NCBI GenBank assembly: GCA_963169255.1
Contig: CAUJEJ010000067.1
Coordinates: forward strand, 1-45,908
Reading direction: 5' to 3'
Length of the DNA stretch: 45,908 bases
From: Actinomycetota bacterium
Lineage (GTDB): Bacteria; Actinomycetota; Actinomycetes; S36-B12; UBA10799
Below are positions 9,665 through 19,603 of this stretch, in pieces (within the stretch, counting starts at the first letter, position 1; each line of letters opens with the position of its first letter). Below the pieces are notes generated by a model, which worked only from the letters and a program-made list of their open reading frames with translations, did not search any database and was not told the DNA's origin. The translations under genes and the position numbers were made by a program.

Positions 9665-10022
9665 GTCGGCAGCCGCGCGTTGAGCGCGCTGAACGGGCAA
9701 CCCTGAGCGGCCCATCGGGGTGACCAACGCTTGCTGGAGGGGCCCGAACGCGGCGTGCGAGAGCGTTCGGGTGATCTCTAGGCGATCCGGCGTGCAGCAC
9801 CCATCGATGATTGACGAGTGACGGACAGGCGTAATCAGCGACATACAAGCTCCCGTATGGAACACACCCCGGCGGTGTGGCGGACGTTTTCTGGCAACGT
9901 ACTCCCGAACCACCCCGCGTTGCAGCGGAGCAAGCCGCGCAATCCCCCGGACCGGTGCACTTGCAAGATCGCGCGCCGATCCGGCCACCGCTTAGGCGTC
10001 TGAGCTCAGATCCCTGCGAGTA

Positions 10023-11282
10023 CTAGCGCTTGCGGGAGAAGTCAGGCCGTAGCGGCATACCCGAAATGCCGTCAACGGTGTTCGTGCCAAGGAACTGATG
10101 CAACTGAATGATGTTATGCGCGAAGCCGTACTCCGATGCCGCCATGTACAGCCGCCACACCCGGGCCTTGCGCTCGCCAACCTCAGCGACGGCGGCATCC
10201 CAGTTGTCTTCCAGATTCATGCGCCAATGGTGGAGAGTCTTTGCATAGTGCACACGAATGTTCTCTTCGTGCTGCAGTTCCCAGCCCTCATTCGTCAACG
10301 CGGTGACGATCTTTGCCGGACCGGTCAATTCCCCGTCAGGGAAGATGTACCGGTTCACGAAGCTGTTGCGGTAGCGGACCTTTTGCTGATCATCGAAGCG
10401 GGTGATCGAGTGGTTCAACAAGCGACCTTCTGCCTTAACCTTGCTGCGCAAGAACGAGAAGTACGCCGGGTAGTTCTTTTCGCCGATGTGCTCGGTAAGT
10501 CCGATCGACGAGATCGCATCGAAGTCGCTTTCAGGGACATCGCGGTAGTCGCTGAAACGAACTGCCGCTCGACTTTCCAGGCCCGCCTTGACCACTGCTT
10601 CTTGACCCCAGTCTGCCTGAGCCTTTGACAGCGTCACACCGATGATCTCGACGCCGTAGTGCTGCGCGGCATGCAGAACCATTCCGCCCCAGCCGCAACC
10701 CACGTCGAGCACTCGCATGCCGGGTTTGAGGTCGAGCTTGCGGCAGACGAGGTCGAACTTCTCCTCCTGCGCTTGTTCCAAGGTCGCATCTGCAGTCGGG
10801 AAGACCGCGCAGGTATAGGCCATCGACGGACCCAACACGTAGCGATAGAACTCATTTGAGACGTCGTAGTGATGGGCGATTGCCTCGGCGTCACGGCCCT
10901 TTGAGTGGCGACCACCCCGGAGCTTCTTTTCTTCCGGTGGAAGCTCTCCACGGTTGAACACCTTGCCGGCTTTGACAAACGTCGGCCCGTAGTCGCGAAC
11001 CAAGCGCAGCTTCTCCGACGTCGGCATCTGCTTTGGGCGTACGTCGCTGAGCGCCTCGAAGAGTTCGACGACGTCGCCAACGATCTCCACTTCACCCGCA
11101 ACGTAAGCGCGGGCAAGACCAACCTGACCGGGGTGCGACATGAACAGCTCAAGCGCGCGAGGCGAGCGAACCTCGATCCGAACGGGCGAACCGGGCGCAC
11201 CGGTCTTACTGCCGTCGTAGGCCACAAATTCAACGGGTGCATCCGCACCGGCGACGCTATCGAACACCTCGGCTAGCTTCAC
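10023..11282 (-). CDS. SAM-dependent methyltransferase, cyclopropane-fatty-acid synthase family (TmsB/BfaB-like candidate)
   Basis: YDVSNEFYRYVLGPSMAYTCA, LDVGCGWGGMVLHAA, GVTLSKAQ, SIGLTEHIGEKNY. Confidence 0.92.
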   Translation of the reverse strand: MKLAEVFDSVAGADAPVEFVAYDGSKTGAPGSPVRIEVRSPRALELFMSHPGQVGLARAYVAGEVEIVGDVVELFEALSDVRPKQMPTSEKLRLVRDYGPTFVKAGKVFNRGELPPEEKKLRGGRHSKGRDAEAIAHHYDVSNEFYRYVLGPSMAYTCAVFPTADATLEQAQEEKFDLVCRKLDLKPGMRVLDVGCGWGGMVLHAAQHYGVEIIGVTLSKAQADWGQEAVVKAGLESRAAVRFSDYRDVPESDFDAISSIGLTEHIGEKNYPAYFSFLRSKVKAEGRLLNHSITRFDDQQKVRYRNSFVNRYIFPDGELTGPAKIVTALTNEGWELQHEENIRVHYAKTLHHWRMNLEDNWDAAVAEVGERKARVWRLYMAASEYGFAHNIIQLHQFLGTNTVDGISGMPLRPDFSRKR

Positions 11283-11337
11283 GGTTCCTCCATTGGTCCG
11301 CGCCGCACACCTGCACGTGCGGCGACGGAAACTCAGC

Positions 11338-12747
11338 CTAGCGACGCTGGACGACCTTTGCGAAGAGATCGGTCAACCGATTTTGCGGGTCATATCTGGA
11401 CTTGACCTGCTCGTAGTGTTCGCCGCCATACAAACGGTCGAATTCATCCTTGGAATAGTAGGCGCTCGAATACAGAGACTTGTGGCCGTCGAGCCTCGTC
11501 ACTTCGGCCTCAATAAGTCGGTTCAAAGCCCCATCAGCTGGGTTGGATCCAGGCTCTCGTGCGACGGTGGACCAGAAGCCAACGTTCACGTACGTCGCCG
11601 ACGTGTCCATCTCGTACAGCGGCCACTTTGTGACCCCATCGCGCGAGCGCAGCGGGCACACCCAGACCGGCTCTATGCCAATCTCTTTGTGGAAGAAATC
11701 GAGGAACTCGGGCAGACGGTCAACGGGGATCTCGATGTCTTGAATCACTTCTTCTTTTGGTGGCTTGCCGAACAATTTGAACTGGCGGTCGCTAAATCTG
11801 TATTTGCGATCGGCCGCAATGATCTTCCAGTACACATCGGACCGGAGTTTGTCCTTTGGCCAGAGCCGACGGATCGCCGGCTTCTGCGCCCCAAACGCGC
11901 GTGAACACCAGAACCAATCGGTATCCCAGCGCCAGATGTAGTCCCGGGCAGTCAATACGTCGAATGATCGTTGCTGAATGGACCGGTAGTAGATGTTCAT
12001 TCCGGTGTAGTCGCTCGGTTTGGTGTAACCCACTGGCAATGTATTCGACCAGCGCCCGATCGTGAGGTACTGCTCCTCAGGCGAGAAGACCGTCCCGTCC
12101 AGGAAATCGATTCGGTTGCCGTGGTGCGTTCGACTAACCGTGAACTCCGCGATCGCGTCAGCCATCGCGGAGGCACTCGGATAACGAAGGTGTTCGAGCA
12201 CGACATACGCCTGGATTGGGGCAAGCTCTATCTTCAGGCGAAGCGCGTAGCCCAACGACCCGTACGAGTTGGGGAACGATAGGTAGAGGTCACGGTTGGG
12301 ATCGTCGACCGCGCCGCTAGCGGTGACAATCTCGCCGCTGCCGGTCAACACGTCCATCTCGATGACGGATTCATGCGGAAGTCCTTCGCGGAACGACGAC
12401 GACTCAATTCCGAGTCCTGTCACCGCGCCACCAAGAGTGATCGTTTTGAGTTGCGGAACAACTAGCGGCATCAATCCATAGGGCAACGTCGCGTCCACGA
12501 GGTGCTCATACGTGGTCATGCCGAGGACGTCCGCAGTCCGGGCGGCCGGATCGACGTGGAGGACACCATCGAATGCAGCGACGTCTAAACCCGGCGTATC
12601 AATAGCAGTACGCGTACGGAAGAGGTTCGACGTCTTCTTTGCCAAGCGCACCGGGCTTCCGGTGGGAATCGCAGCGTATTGCTGCTTCAGGCGTTCAACG
12701 AGTTGCTGGTAGCGCGCATCGGCATCAACGTCACCCATGGTGGACAC
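11338..12747 (-). CDS. FAD-binding oxidoreductase (DHCR24-like; TmsA/BfaA-like candidate)
   Basis: GLDVAAFDGVLHVDPAARTADVLGMTTYEHLVDATLPYGLMPLVVPQLKTITLGGAVTGLGIESSS (FAD_binding_4). GTG start; upstream of the CFA-like methyltransferase on the same strand. Confidence 0.9.
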   Translation of the reverse strand: MSTMGDVDADARYQQLVERLKQQYAAIPTGSPVRLAKKTSNLFRTRTAIDTPGLDVAAFDGVLHVDPAARTADVLGMTTYEHLVDATLPYGLMPLVVPQLKTITLGGAVTGLGIESSSFREGLPHESVIEMDVLTGSGEIVTASGAVDDPNRDLYLSFPNSYGSLGYALRLKIELAPIQAYVVLEHLRYPSASAMADAIAEFTVSRTHHGNRIDFLDGTVFSPEEQYLTIGRWSNTLPVGYTKPSDYTGMNIYYRSIQQRSFDVLTARDYIWRWDTDWFWCSRAFGAQKPAIRRLWPKDKLRSDVYWKIIAADRKYRFSDRQFKLFGKPPKEEVIQDIEIPVDRLPEFLDFFHKEIGIEPVWVCPLRSRDGVTKWPLYEMDTSATYVNVGFWSTVAREPGSNPADGALNRLIEAEVTRLDGHKSLYSSAYYSKDEFDRLYGGEHYEQVKSRYDPQNRLTDLFAKVVQRR

Positions 12748-12840
12748 CCTAGGGGTCGCGCAAGCGCAATTGCGACCCGCGAGGAGTCGTCGCCAACGGG
12801 CTTGGCGAACTAGGCCATTCGAGTCGCGTACCGTTGCGGT

Positions 12841-14019
12841 GTGACTCCACCCGCCGGTGGGTGGGGCTCTCTCGCCTCGGCGACGAGTCCACCGCCTCGC
12901 AGTGCTTCACGGCCTGCGCACCCACATGACGGGCTTCGTGCGCTGCTTTGCATGTTGGTCATCGTCGGACACCTCGAACTTGCACCCTTCCTGGCCGGGG
13001 GGCAATCGCGCGTCATTGCCTTCTTTGCGCTTTCCGGATTCCTCATCACGGCGGTGCTGCTCAAACGCTACGAAGCACACGGATCGATTTCATTTAGCGA
13101 CTTCTACCTGGCGCGTCTGGCACGATTTGTACCGGCCTTACTCGTGGTCTCTGTGCTCGGTTTGGTCTGCGCAACTGCCGCCGCAAACGAGTGGTGGGCA
13201 GCGGCGTCAGTCGGCTCCAGTGAACTTGCCGCTGGGTTGCCCCGGCTATGGAGCCAGACGCTCAACTTCTCGTTGATGAACGGCGCGACCGACCTGCCGT
13301 ACGAGTTTGTGCCCGGGTGGTCACTCGGAATCGAGTGGCAGTTCTACCTCGTTTGGCCAGTCGTCGTGCTTGGCGTCTTGTGGGCATTCGGACTTCGAGC
13401 GCTGTGCTGGCTCGCTTTGGCTGTGGCCATCACCGGATTCTCTTGGTCGTTCTGGTTGGCGCTGTCAGTTGGCATCGAGGAGCCCCGAGTGATGTACGGC
13501 ACGGACACTCGTGGCGCTGCAATTCTGTTGGGGTGCGCAGCTGCGATGTTCGCCTTGCGCCCAGCGGCTTCCGCCTGGTTGACACGCAATGCTTCACGAA
13601 TTGCACTCATCGTTGGGATCACCCTTGCGGTGATGTTCACGCAACTCTTCTTTGATTCAGGCCCACACATGACATCTTGGGGACAGGTAGTCGTCGCGTC
13701 AGCGGTCAGCTTGCTTGCCGCGAGCCTGTGGGTACACCCAGATGCAGTCAGCTTTCTCGTGTTGCCATGGCTCGCGTGGCTTGGCCAACGATCGCTCGGC
13801 CTATTCCTCTTCCACGTACCGGTCATGCAACTCTTTGGCGGCCCAGGCGACGCGATCCGCACGTTGTCAGTGCTTGCCATGACATTGGCTTTGACTGCAG
13901 CGTGCTATCGATGGTTCGAACAACCGTTAGCTCGTGCCACCAAACGCTGGCAGAAACGACGTGCAGCAATGTCGTCGCGAACGGGTGGGCGTGCCGCTGC
14001 CGTAGGCCCGGCTGCCTGA
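12841..14019 (+). CDS. acyltransferase 3 family membrane protein
   Basis: GLRALLCMLVIVGH, FFALSGFLITAVLL, SLGIEWQFYLVWPV, LGLFLFHVPV. Confidence 0.9.
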   Translation: MTPPAGGWGSLASATSPPPRSASRPAHPHDGLRALLCMLVIVGHLELAPFLAGGQSRVIAFFALSGFLITAVLLKRYEAHGSISFSDFYLARLARFVPALLVVSVLGLVCATAAANEWWAAASVGSSELAAGLPRLWSQTLNFSLMNGATDLPYEFVPGWSLGIEWQFYLVWPVVVLGVLWAFGLRALCWLALAVAITGFSWSFWLALSVGIEEPRVMYGTDTRGAAILLGCAAAMFALRPAASAWLTRNASRIALIVGITLAVMFTQLFFDSGPHMTSWGQVVVASAVSLLAASLWVHPDAVSFLVLPWLAWLGQRSLGLFLFHVPVMQLFGGPGDAIRTLSVLAMTLALTAACYRWFEQPLARATKRWQKRRAAMSSRTGGRAAAVGPAA

Positions 14020-14179
14020 CCCCGCCGCAGGCCTCATTCCGCAAGAACTCGCGAGTCCGGCCGATTTCAGCGCACCTTTAGGTACTCAATTCGACCAGGC
14101 GCAGCGCTACACTCCCAACTGATAGAGGCAGGATCTGTCGCGGCAATCCCACACTTCGGCTCGATGAATTGGACTCACG

Positions 14180-15163
14180 ATGGCTCGATGGCTACTAACC
14201 GGCGGCGCCGGGTATATCGGGTCTCATGTGCTGCGGGAATTGGCCGCTAGCGGACGCGAAGTTGTCGTCGTCGACGACCTGTCGACAGGTATTGCATCGC
14301 GAGTGCCTGATGGTGTCCCACTGGTCGAAATGAACCTGTCGGACAGCAACCTCGTGACCGTCATGCGCGACTATCAAATTTCCGGAGTTGTGCACCTCGC
14401 CGCCAAGAAAGCAGTCGGCGAATCAGTCGAGCGACCACTGCACTACTACCGCGAGAACGTTGATGGCATTGCCTCGCTACTAGAGGCGATCAACGAGGTC
14501 GGCATCGGGAATCTTGTTTACTCCTCCTCAGCGGCCGTCTATGGGGAGCCCGTGAACGGCGAGGTTGGCGAGGACGAGCCGACTGTTCCCACATCGCCGT
14601 ACGGTGAAACGAAGCTGGTTGGGGAGTGGGCAGCACGCGCCGTCGCGAAGGCCCGGCGTCTCGAAGGGGGCGGGTTGTCTAACGTAAGCCTGCGCTACTT
14701 CAACGTTGCTGGCGCCGGAGCCGCCAACCTCGGCGACACGAGCGTCGCAAACCTGATCCCGCTTGCCTTGCGAGCAGTCACCAATGGCGAACGGCCGCAG
14801 ATCTTCGGTTCCGATTACCCCACGCCCGACGGCACGTGCATCCGCGACTACATCCATGTCGTCGATCTGGCGAAGGCCCATGTTGTCGCCGCAGCATTGT
14901 GTGAAAGCGACAACCCAGGTGAGCTAAGCGAGGTCTTTAACGTTGGCCGTGGTCAAGGAAGTTCGGTGCGCGAAGTGCTAGATACCGTCTCGCGGGCTAT
15001 CGGTCGCGACGTCGATCCACGTGACGTAGAGCGCCGACCCGGTGATCCTGCGGTGCTCGTTGCCCGGACCGAGAAGATCAACGCAGACCTCGGGTGGGAG
15101 GCGGAACTCGACCTAACAGCGATGGTCGAGTCAGCCTGGTCCGCCTGGTCTCCCAAGCCGTAG
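14180..15163 (+). CDS. galE: UDP-glucose 4-epimerase
   Basis: LLTGGAGYIGSHVLREL, VYSSSAAVYGEP, SPYGETKLVGE, CIRDYIHVVDLAKAHV. Confidence 0.93.
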   Translation: MARWLLTGGAGYIGSHVLRELAASGREVVVVDDLSTGIASRVPDGVPLVEMNLSDSNLVTVMRDYQISGVVHLAAKKAVGESVERPLHYYRENVDGIASLLEAINEVGIGNLVYSSSAAVYGEPVNGEVGEDEPTVPTSPYGETKLVGEWAARAVAKARRLEGGGLSNVSLRYFNVAGAGAANLGDTSVANLIPLALRAVTNGERPQIFGSDYPTPDGTCIRDYIHVVDLAKAHVVAAALCESDNPGELSEVFNVGRGQGSSVREVLDTVSRAIGRDVDPRDVERRPGDPAVLVARTEKINADLGWEAELDLTAMVESAWSAWSPKP

Positions 15164-15174
15164 CGCTAGGTCGT

Positions 15175-15981
15175 TTACGGCCCAATCGGGTACAAATTCG
15201 AAAAGCCGCCGTCGGCCTCGATTGTTGCTCCAGAGATGTAGTCGCCGCCGGGCGACACCAGGAACCCAACCAGGCTCGCGACGTCATCAGCCGACTGCAA
15301 CCGACCCGTGGGCATTTTGGAACCCATCATGTCGGGGTCGAGGCCATAGTTCTCCCAAGCTGCGGTGTGGACGATGCCCGGTGCGATTGCAGCTGTTCGG
15401 ATTCCGTACTTGCCCCATTCGACCGACAACGTTCGGGTCAACGATTCGACACCGGCACGGGCAGCGGAGGAGTGAGACATGCCAGGCAAACCGCGGCGGG
15501 GCGTCATCGTGATGGACACGATCTTGCCGTAGCCACGTTCAATCATGGACCGGCTCGCGACCTGCGTCGTGACGTACCAAGTCGCGTCCAGGTTGAGGCG
15601 GGTCACTGCCCTGAACCCGTTGTAGCTGATCGACTCCGCGGGTGCCATGAACTGCCCGCCAGCGTTGTTCACCAGAACATCTACGAACTCATGTTCAGCA
15701 AAGACCGCATCGAGCATCACGTCGACGTTCTCTGGTTCGCGGACGTCGCACGCAACAGCCAGAACCGGATGCACCGAATTTGCTTCGGCAGCGAGCTGCA
15801 CGGTCTGCGCGAGTTCCTCCTCGCGCCTACCCGTCACTGCCACTCGCGCACCCAAGCGAGCCAACAACAGCGCGGTCGCCCGACCAATCCCGCTGCCGCC
15901 TCCCGTCACGAGCGCGCTACGTCCTTCAAGGCAACCGTCAGCCAAAACAGAAAGGGCAGCCGGGTTCGTAGGAATCGTCAT
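15175..15981 (-). CDS. SDR family oxidoreductase
   Basis: ALVTGGGSGIGRATALLLA, NNAGG, AIAPGIVHT. Confidence 0.92.
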   Translation of the reverse strand: MTIPTNPAALSVLADGCLEGRSALVTGGGSGIGRATALLLARLGARVAVTGRREEELAQTVQLAAEANSVHPVLAVACDVREPENVDVMLDAVFAEHEFVDVLVNNAGGQFMAPAESISYNGFRAVTRLNLDATWYVTTQVASRSMIERGYGKIVSITMTPRRGLPGMSHSSAARAGVESLTRTLSVEWGKYGIRTAAIAPGIVHTAAWENYGLDPDMMGSKMPTGRLQSADDVASLVGFLVSPGGDYISGATIEADGGFSNLYPIGP

Positions 15982-16080
15982 GCGGAAACCCTAACGCCCA
16001 TCCCAGGCACCCACCCCGCACTTGACCAACCCGCTCCCCCACGTCAACCACGGCCGAACCGTCACCCCACCGCCGCAACC

Positions 16081-16142
16081 GTCGAGTGTGAAGTTGTTGG
16101 GGCAATCTCGCGCCGGAGCACCCCAACAACTCCACACTCGAC
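16081..16142. repeat. 22-bp inverted repeat (terminator/REP-like)
   Basis: GTCGAGTGTGAAGTTGTTGGGG (16081-16102) and CCCCAACAACTCCACACTCGAC (16121-16142), one mismatch, 18-nt loop. Confidence 0.9.
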
Positions 16143-16184
16143 GAAAGAACGCGCGCGGAACGCGGGGCGATGAGGCAGGTGGGG

Positions 16185-17153
16185 CTAGAGGACTCGGGCG
16201 TAGAGGACCTTGTCGGAGTAGACGGCGTCTAGTGAGACGACGCGGCCCGTACGCGGCGCATGCCACATCTTTCCGTTGCCGGCGTAGATTCCGACGTGGC
16301 CAATGAAGTTGTTCGGGTAGTTGTGGAAGAACACCAAGTCGCCTGGCTTTGCCTGAGCCTTCGTGATCTTCTGCGCACGCGAGTACTGCGTCACGGTGTA
16401 CGCCCCGCCGAGGTCGATGCCCGCCTGCTGGTACACCCATTGGGTGTAGCTGCTGCAGTTGAATCCTTGGGCAGGGGTGTAGCCATTCGCAACATAGGGA
16501 ATGCCTTGATATGACGCCGCGATCTGCATAATCCGCGCACGAACGCCACTGGCAGCGGGCGTCGGAGCCGCACTCGCCGTCGGCACAGACGAAACAGTGA
16601 CGCGGATCTTTCCGACCTTCTTCCACGTCTTCTTGTTGACGACACCGCTCTGCTTGAGCTTTGCCTTCTTCTGCAACGCGCGAACGTAGGTATCGGTCAT
16701 TGACCCGAAGTAGCCAGTAACAGTCGGCATTGGCAGGCGGCGCTGAAGATCGGTAACCGCCGCACCCGTCGAGCCCATGCGCAGGACGGGACGCTTGGCG
16801 GCCTTCGTCTTGGCGGCCTTACCGAAGAGCTTCTTCCACGTCGCCGGGGTGACCGTGCCAGTCGCGGGCATACCCTGCGAAGTCTGGAAGTTCGCCACGG
16901 CGGCTGCCGTCAAGGTGCCGAAATAGCTGGTCTGGCTGACCCCGAGGCGTGCCTGAATCTGCTGCACCTCTGGGCCTGTTGAGCCGATCTGAAGCGTTGG
17001 GCGCTTGACCACGGGATGAATAGCTGGGTTCACTGCGGGCGCTTCGCTGGCAGTCACGATCGTGCCGGTAGCGGCCAATCCCATGACTACGGCTGCTGTG
17101 ATCGCACGATGCCCGGCCAAGCGCTGAGCGCCTGTTGCGTGCCGTACTGACAT
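16185..17153 (-). CDS. peptidoglycan-binding NlpC/P60 endopeptidase
   Basis: Two PG_binding_1 repeats (LQIGSTGPEVQQIQARLGV, LRMGSTGAAVTDLQRRL) and NlpC/P60 core GFNCSSYTQWVYQQAG...GDLVFFHNYPNNFIGHVGIYAGNGKMWHAPRTG. Confidence 0.95.
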   Translation of the reverse strand: MSVRHATGAQRLAGHRAITAAVVMGLAATGTIVTASEAPAVNPAIHPVVKRPTLQIGSTGPEVQQIQARLGVSQTSYFGTLTAAAVANFQTSQGMPATGTVTPATWKKLFGKAAKTKAAKRPVLRMGSTGAAVTDLQRRLPMPTVTGYFGSMTDTYVRALQKKAKLKQSGVVNKKTWKKVGKIRVTVSSVPTASAAPTPAASGVRARIMQIAASYQGIPYVANGYTPAQGFNCSSYTQWVYQQAGIDLGGAYTVTQYSRAQKITKAQAKPGDLVFFHNYPNNFIGHVGIYAGNGKMWHAPRTGRVVSLDAVYSDKVLYARVL

Positions 17154-17486
17154 CTTCGATCCTCCAATCTGTCCTGGGTAAAACCGCCGTGTTCACGACG
17201 ATTAGAGGCGTCAACGAATGCTCCGCCCCCGTCGTGAAGACAAACGAGAAGCTAGCGAGGTTGAACACTGCTCCGCACGGTGTATCGCCAAATAAGTTCA
17301 AAACTGAAGCGCAGAACCCGGAAATCCGCCTAAATCACGATAAAAATTCACTTTTCCCGGTGACTTACAGTAGCCAAATTACGGTCCTGTAATACGTTCC
17401 GTGATCTCGGATGAGCGCTGAGAGGGTGCGACCTCAGCAATACGATGCCCGTATCGGCACAATGAGGTGATGAATGGAGCACATCG

Positions 17487-18176
17487 ATGAGCGATCTGAT
17501 CGACACGACCGAGATGTACCTGCGCACGATCTTCGAACTTGAGGAAGAAGGCGTTGTTCCATTGCGCGCCCGAATCGCCGAACGCCTCGGCCAAAGCGGG
17601 CCAACCGTGTCACAAACGGTGTCTCGCATGGAACGCGATGGCCTCCTCACTGTTGAGGGTGATCGCCACCTCGAGCTCTCCGAGCAAGGCCGCGCGATGG
17701 CGACCCGCGTCATGCGCAAGCACCGCTTGTCGGAGTGCTTGTTGATCGAGGTCATTGGCGTCCCCTGGGAAGACGTCCACGCGGAAGCGTGCCGTTGGGA
17801 ACACGTGATGAGCGAATCCGTTGAACGCCGCTTGCTTGAAATCCTCGACCATCCGACTGTGTCGCCGTTTGGTAACCCGATCCCTGGCCTCGCGGAACTC
17901 GGTGAGGCAGCCACCAGTACGGACACGATGCCGACAACGTTGACGGCATTGCTTTCAACAAAGAAGCAGGACCAGGTGCGGACCACTATCCGGCGGATCG
18001 GCGAGCCACTGCAGACCAACTCCGAGCTGATGTCCAGCTTGCGACGCTCAGGGATTCGCCCTGGCGAGACAGTAAAGGTCACTCGTTCACCTGGCGGCGT
18101 GCTCGTTGGCAGCGCTGGGGAATATGTCGAACTCGACGACGCTACGGCTGCATTGATCTTCGTCGACGCAAGCTAG
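17487..18176 (+). CDS. DtxR/IdeR-family metal-dependent transcriptional regulator
   Basis: MSDLIDTTEMYLRTIFELEEEGVVPLRARIAERLGQSGPTVSQTVSRMERDGL; CRWEHVMSESVERRL; SH3-like C-terminus. Confidence 0.94.
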   Translation: MSDLIDTTEMYLRTIFELEEEGVVPLRARIAERLGQSGPTVSQTVSRMERDGLLTVEGDRHLELSEQGRAMATRVMRKHRLSECLLIEVIGVPWEDVHAEACRWEHVMSESVERRLLEILDHPTVSPFGNPIPGLAELGEAATSTDTMPTTLTALLSTKKQDQVRTTIRRIGEPLQTNSELMSSLRRSGIRPGETVKVTRSPGGVLVGSAGEYVELDDATAALIFVDAS

Positions 18177-18180
18177 CCCG

Positions 18181-19584
18181 ATGCCAGCAGTCCTCTGGTT
18201 CCGGCGAGACCTGCGGTTACGCGATAACCCCGCTCTGGTTGCTGCGGCAAACGGCGACGGCAATCTAGTCCCGCTATTCGTCATAGATCCCAGGCTCTGG
18301 TCGACAAGCGGGCACGTTCGTCGCGAATGGCTACGCCGCTCGTTACACAGCCTCAACCAACAACTCGAGGGGCGACTCTGGGTCGCGGCAGGGGACCCAG
18401 CCGTCGTACTACCCGAGGTGACCCGTATCGCCGGCGCAACTTCAGTACACCTGAGTCGCGACTTCGGCGCATACGGCCAAACGCGCGACACGCTCGTCAC
18501 AACCGCCCTCAGAGCGGACGGAGTTGAGGTCATCAACACCGGCTCCCCATACGCCGTCGAACCTGGAATGGTCCGGACCGGCGGTGGCACTCGATACCGG
18601 GTGTATACGCCCTATTACCGGCAATGGGTTCAGTACGCATTCGTCGCGCCGGCACCCACGGCATCCGCCAACTGGATCGATCCCCCTGCCTCCCATCGAC
18701 TTGACGCCCACCGCGAACTAGCCGAGCAACAGAGCGATGTCCAGTTGCCTGATGTCGGCGAAGAAGCGGCCTGGCGACGGTGGGACCGATTCAAGGCCAA
18801 CGCTCTCACCGAATACGACACCGCCCGGAACCGACCAGATATCGACGGCACGAGCAGCCTGTCTGCTCACCTGCGGTGGGGCGAAATACACCCGCGGTCC
18901 CTGCTGGCAGACCTCACTGCGTACCTCAACGACCCTGCGACCGCAGCCGGTGCAACGACCTTCGCAAAAGAGATCGCCTGGCGTGAGTTCTACGCCGACG
19001 TGTGGGACGCAAACCCCACGAGCACGCACCACTCGTTGGATCCCCGATTCGACCAAGCGCTTGCCTTAGACGCCGGATCCGCGGCGGACCAGAAGTTCAT
19101 GGCGTGGCAGAACGGGCTCACTGGCTTCCCCTTCGTCGACGCTGGAATGCGGCAACTTCGCGCAACCGGATGGATGCACAACCGGGTTCGGATGGTCACC
19201 GCGTCATTCCTTGTCAAGGGACTGCACCTACCGTGGCAACGAGGGGCGGCGCATTTCATGGAATGGCTGCGTGATGGTGACGCTGCGAGCAACCAACAGG
19301 GGTGGCAGTGGGTCGCCGGTTGCGGCACCGACGCTGCACCTTTCCACCGCATCTTCAATCCGGTCAAACAAGGCCTGACGTTCGACCCGTCCGGCGACTA
19401 CGTCCGCCGTTGGGTTCCGGAGTTGGCGCAGATCGGTGGCGGCGCCGCACACGAACCGTGGCGGGTGAGAGGAACGCTGGCCGAACCCGCGGACCTGACG
19501 TACCCCGAGCCGATCATTGACCACGCAGCTGAGCGCCAAGAGGCACTGCGGCGTTTCGCCGTGTTGCCGCCGAGGAATCAATAA
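18181..19584 (+). CDS. deoxyribodipyrimidine photolyase / cryptochrome family
   Basis: VLWFRRDLRLRDNPAL; WREFYADV; WQNGLTGFPFVDAGMRQLRATGWMHNRVRMVTASFLVKGL. Confidence 0.95.
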   Translation: MPAVLWFRRDLRLRDNPALVAAANGDGNLVPLFVIDPRLWSTSGHVRREWLRRSLHSLNQQLEGRLWVAAGDPAVVLPEVTRIAGATSVHLSRDFGAYGQTRDTLVTTALRADGVEVINTGSPYAVEPGMVRTGGGTRYRVYTPYYRQWVQYAFVAPAPTASANWIDPPASHRLDAHRELAEQQSDVQLPDVGEEAAWRRWDRFKANALTEYDTARNRPDIDGTSSLSAHLRWGEIHPRSLLADLTAYLNDPATAAGATTFAKEIAWREFYADVWDANPTSTHHSLDPRFDQALALDAGSAADQKFMAWQNGLTGFPFVDAGMRQLRATGWMHNRVRMVTASFLVKGLHLPWQRGAAHFMEWLRDGDAASNQQGWQWVAGCGTDAAPFHRIFNPVKQGLTFDPSGDYVRRWVPELAQIGGGAAHEPWRVRGTLAEPADLTYPEPIIDHAAERQEALRRFAVLPPRNQ

Positions 19585-19603
19585 CGACTGCGACAATTGC
19601 GCG

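Noticed and set aside
9665-9988. Extended N-terminus of the amidohydrolase
   Set aside because: Low-similarity sequence upstream of the typical metal-hydrolase start; kept only as an alternative start.
17154-17400. c-di-AMP (ydaO/yuaA) riboswitch upstream of NlpC/P60
   Set aside because: Expected motifs (GGAGCGGGGGACCCA, GGGGTGAAT, AACCCGNCAGCTAAC) are not present; fragments such as GGGGGCGGAGCA are insufficient.
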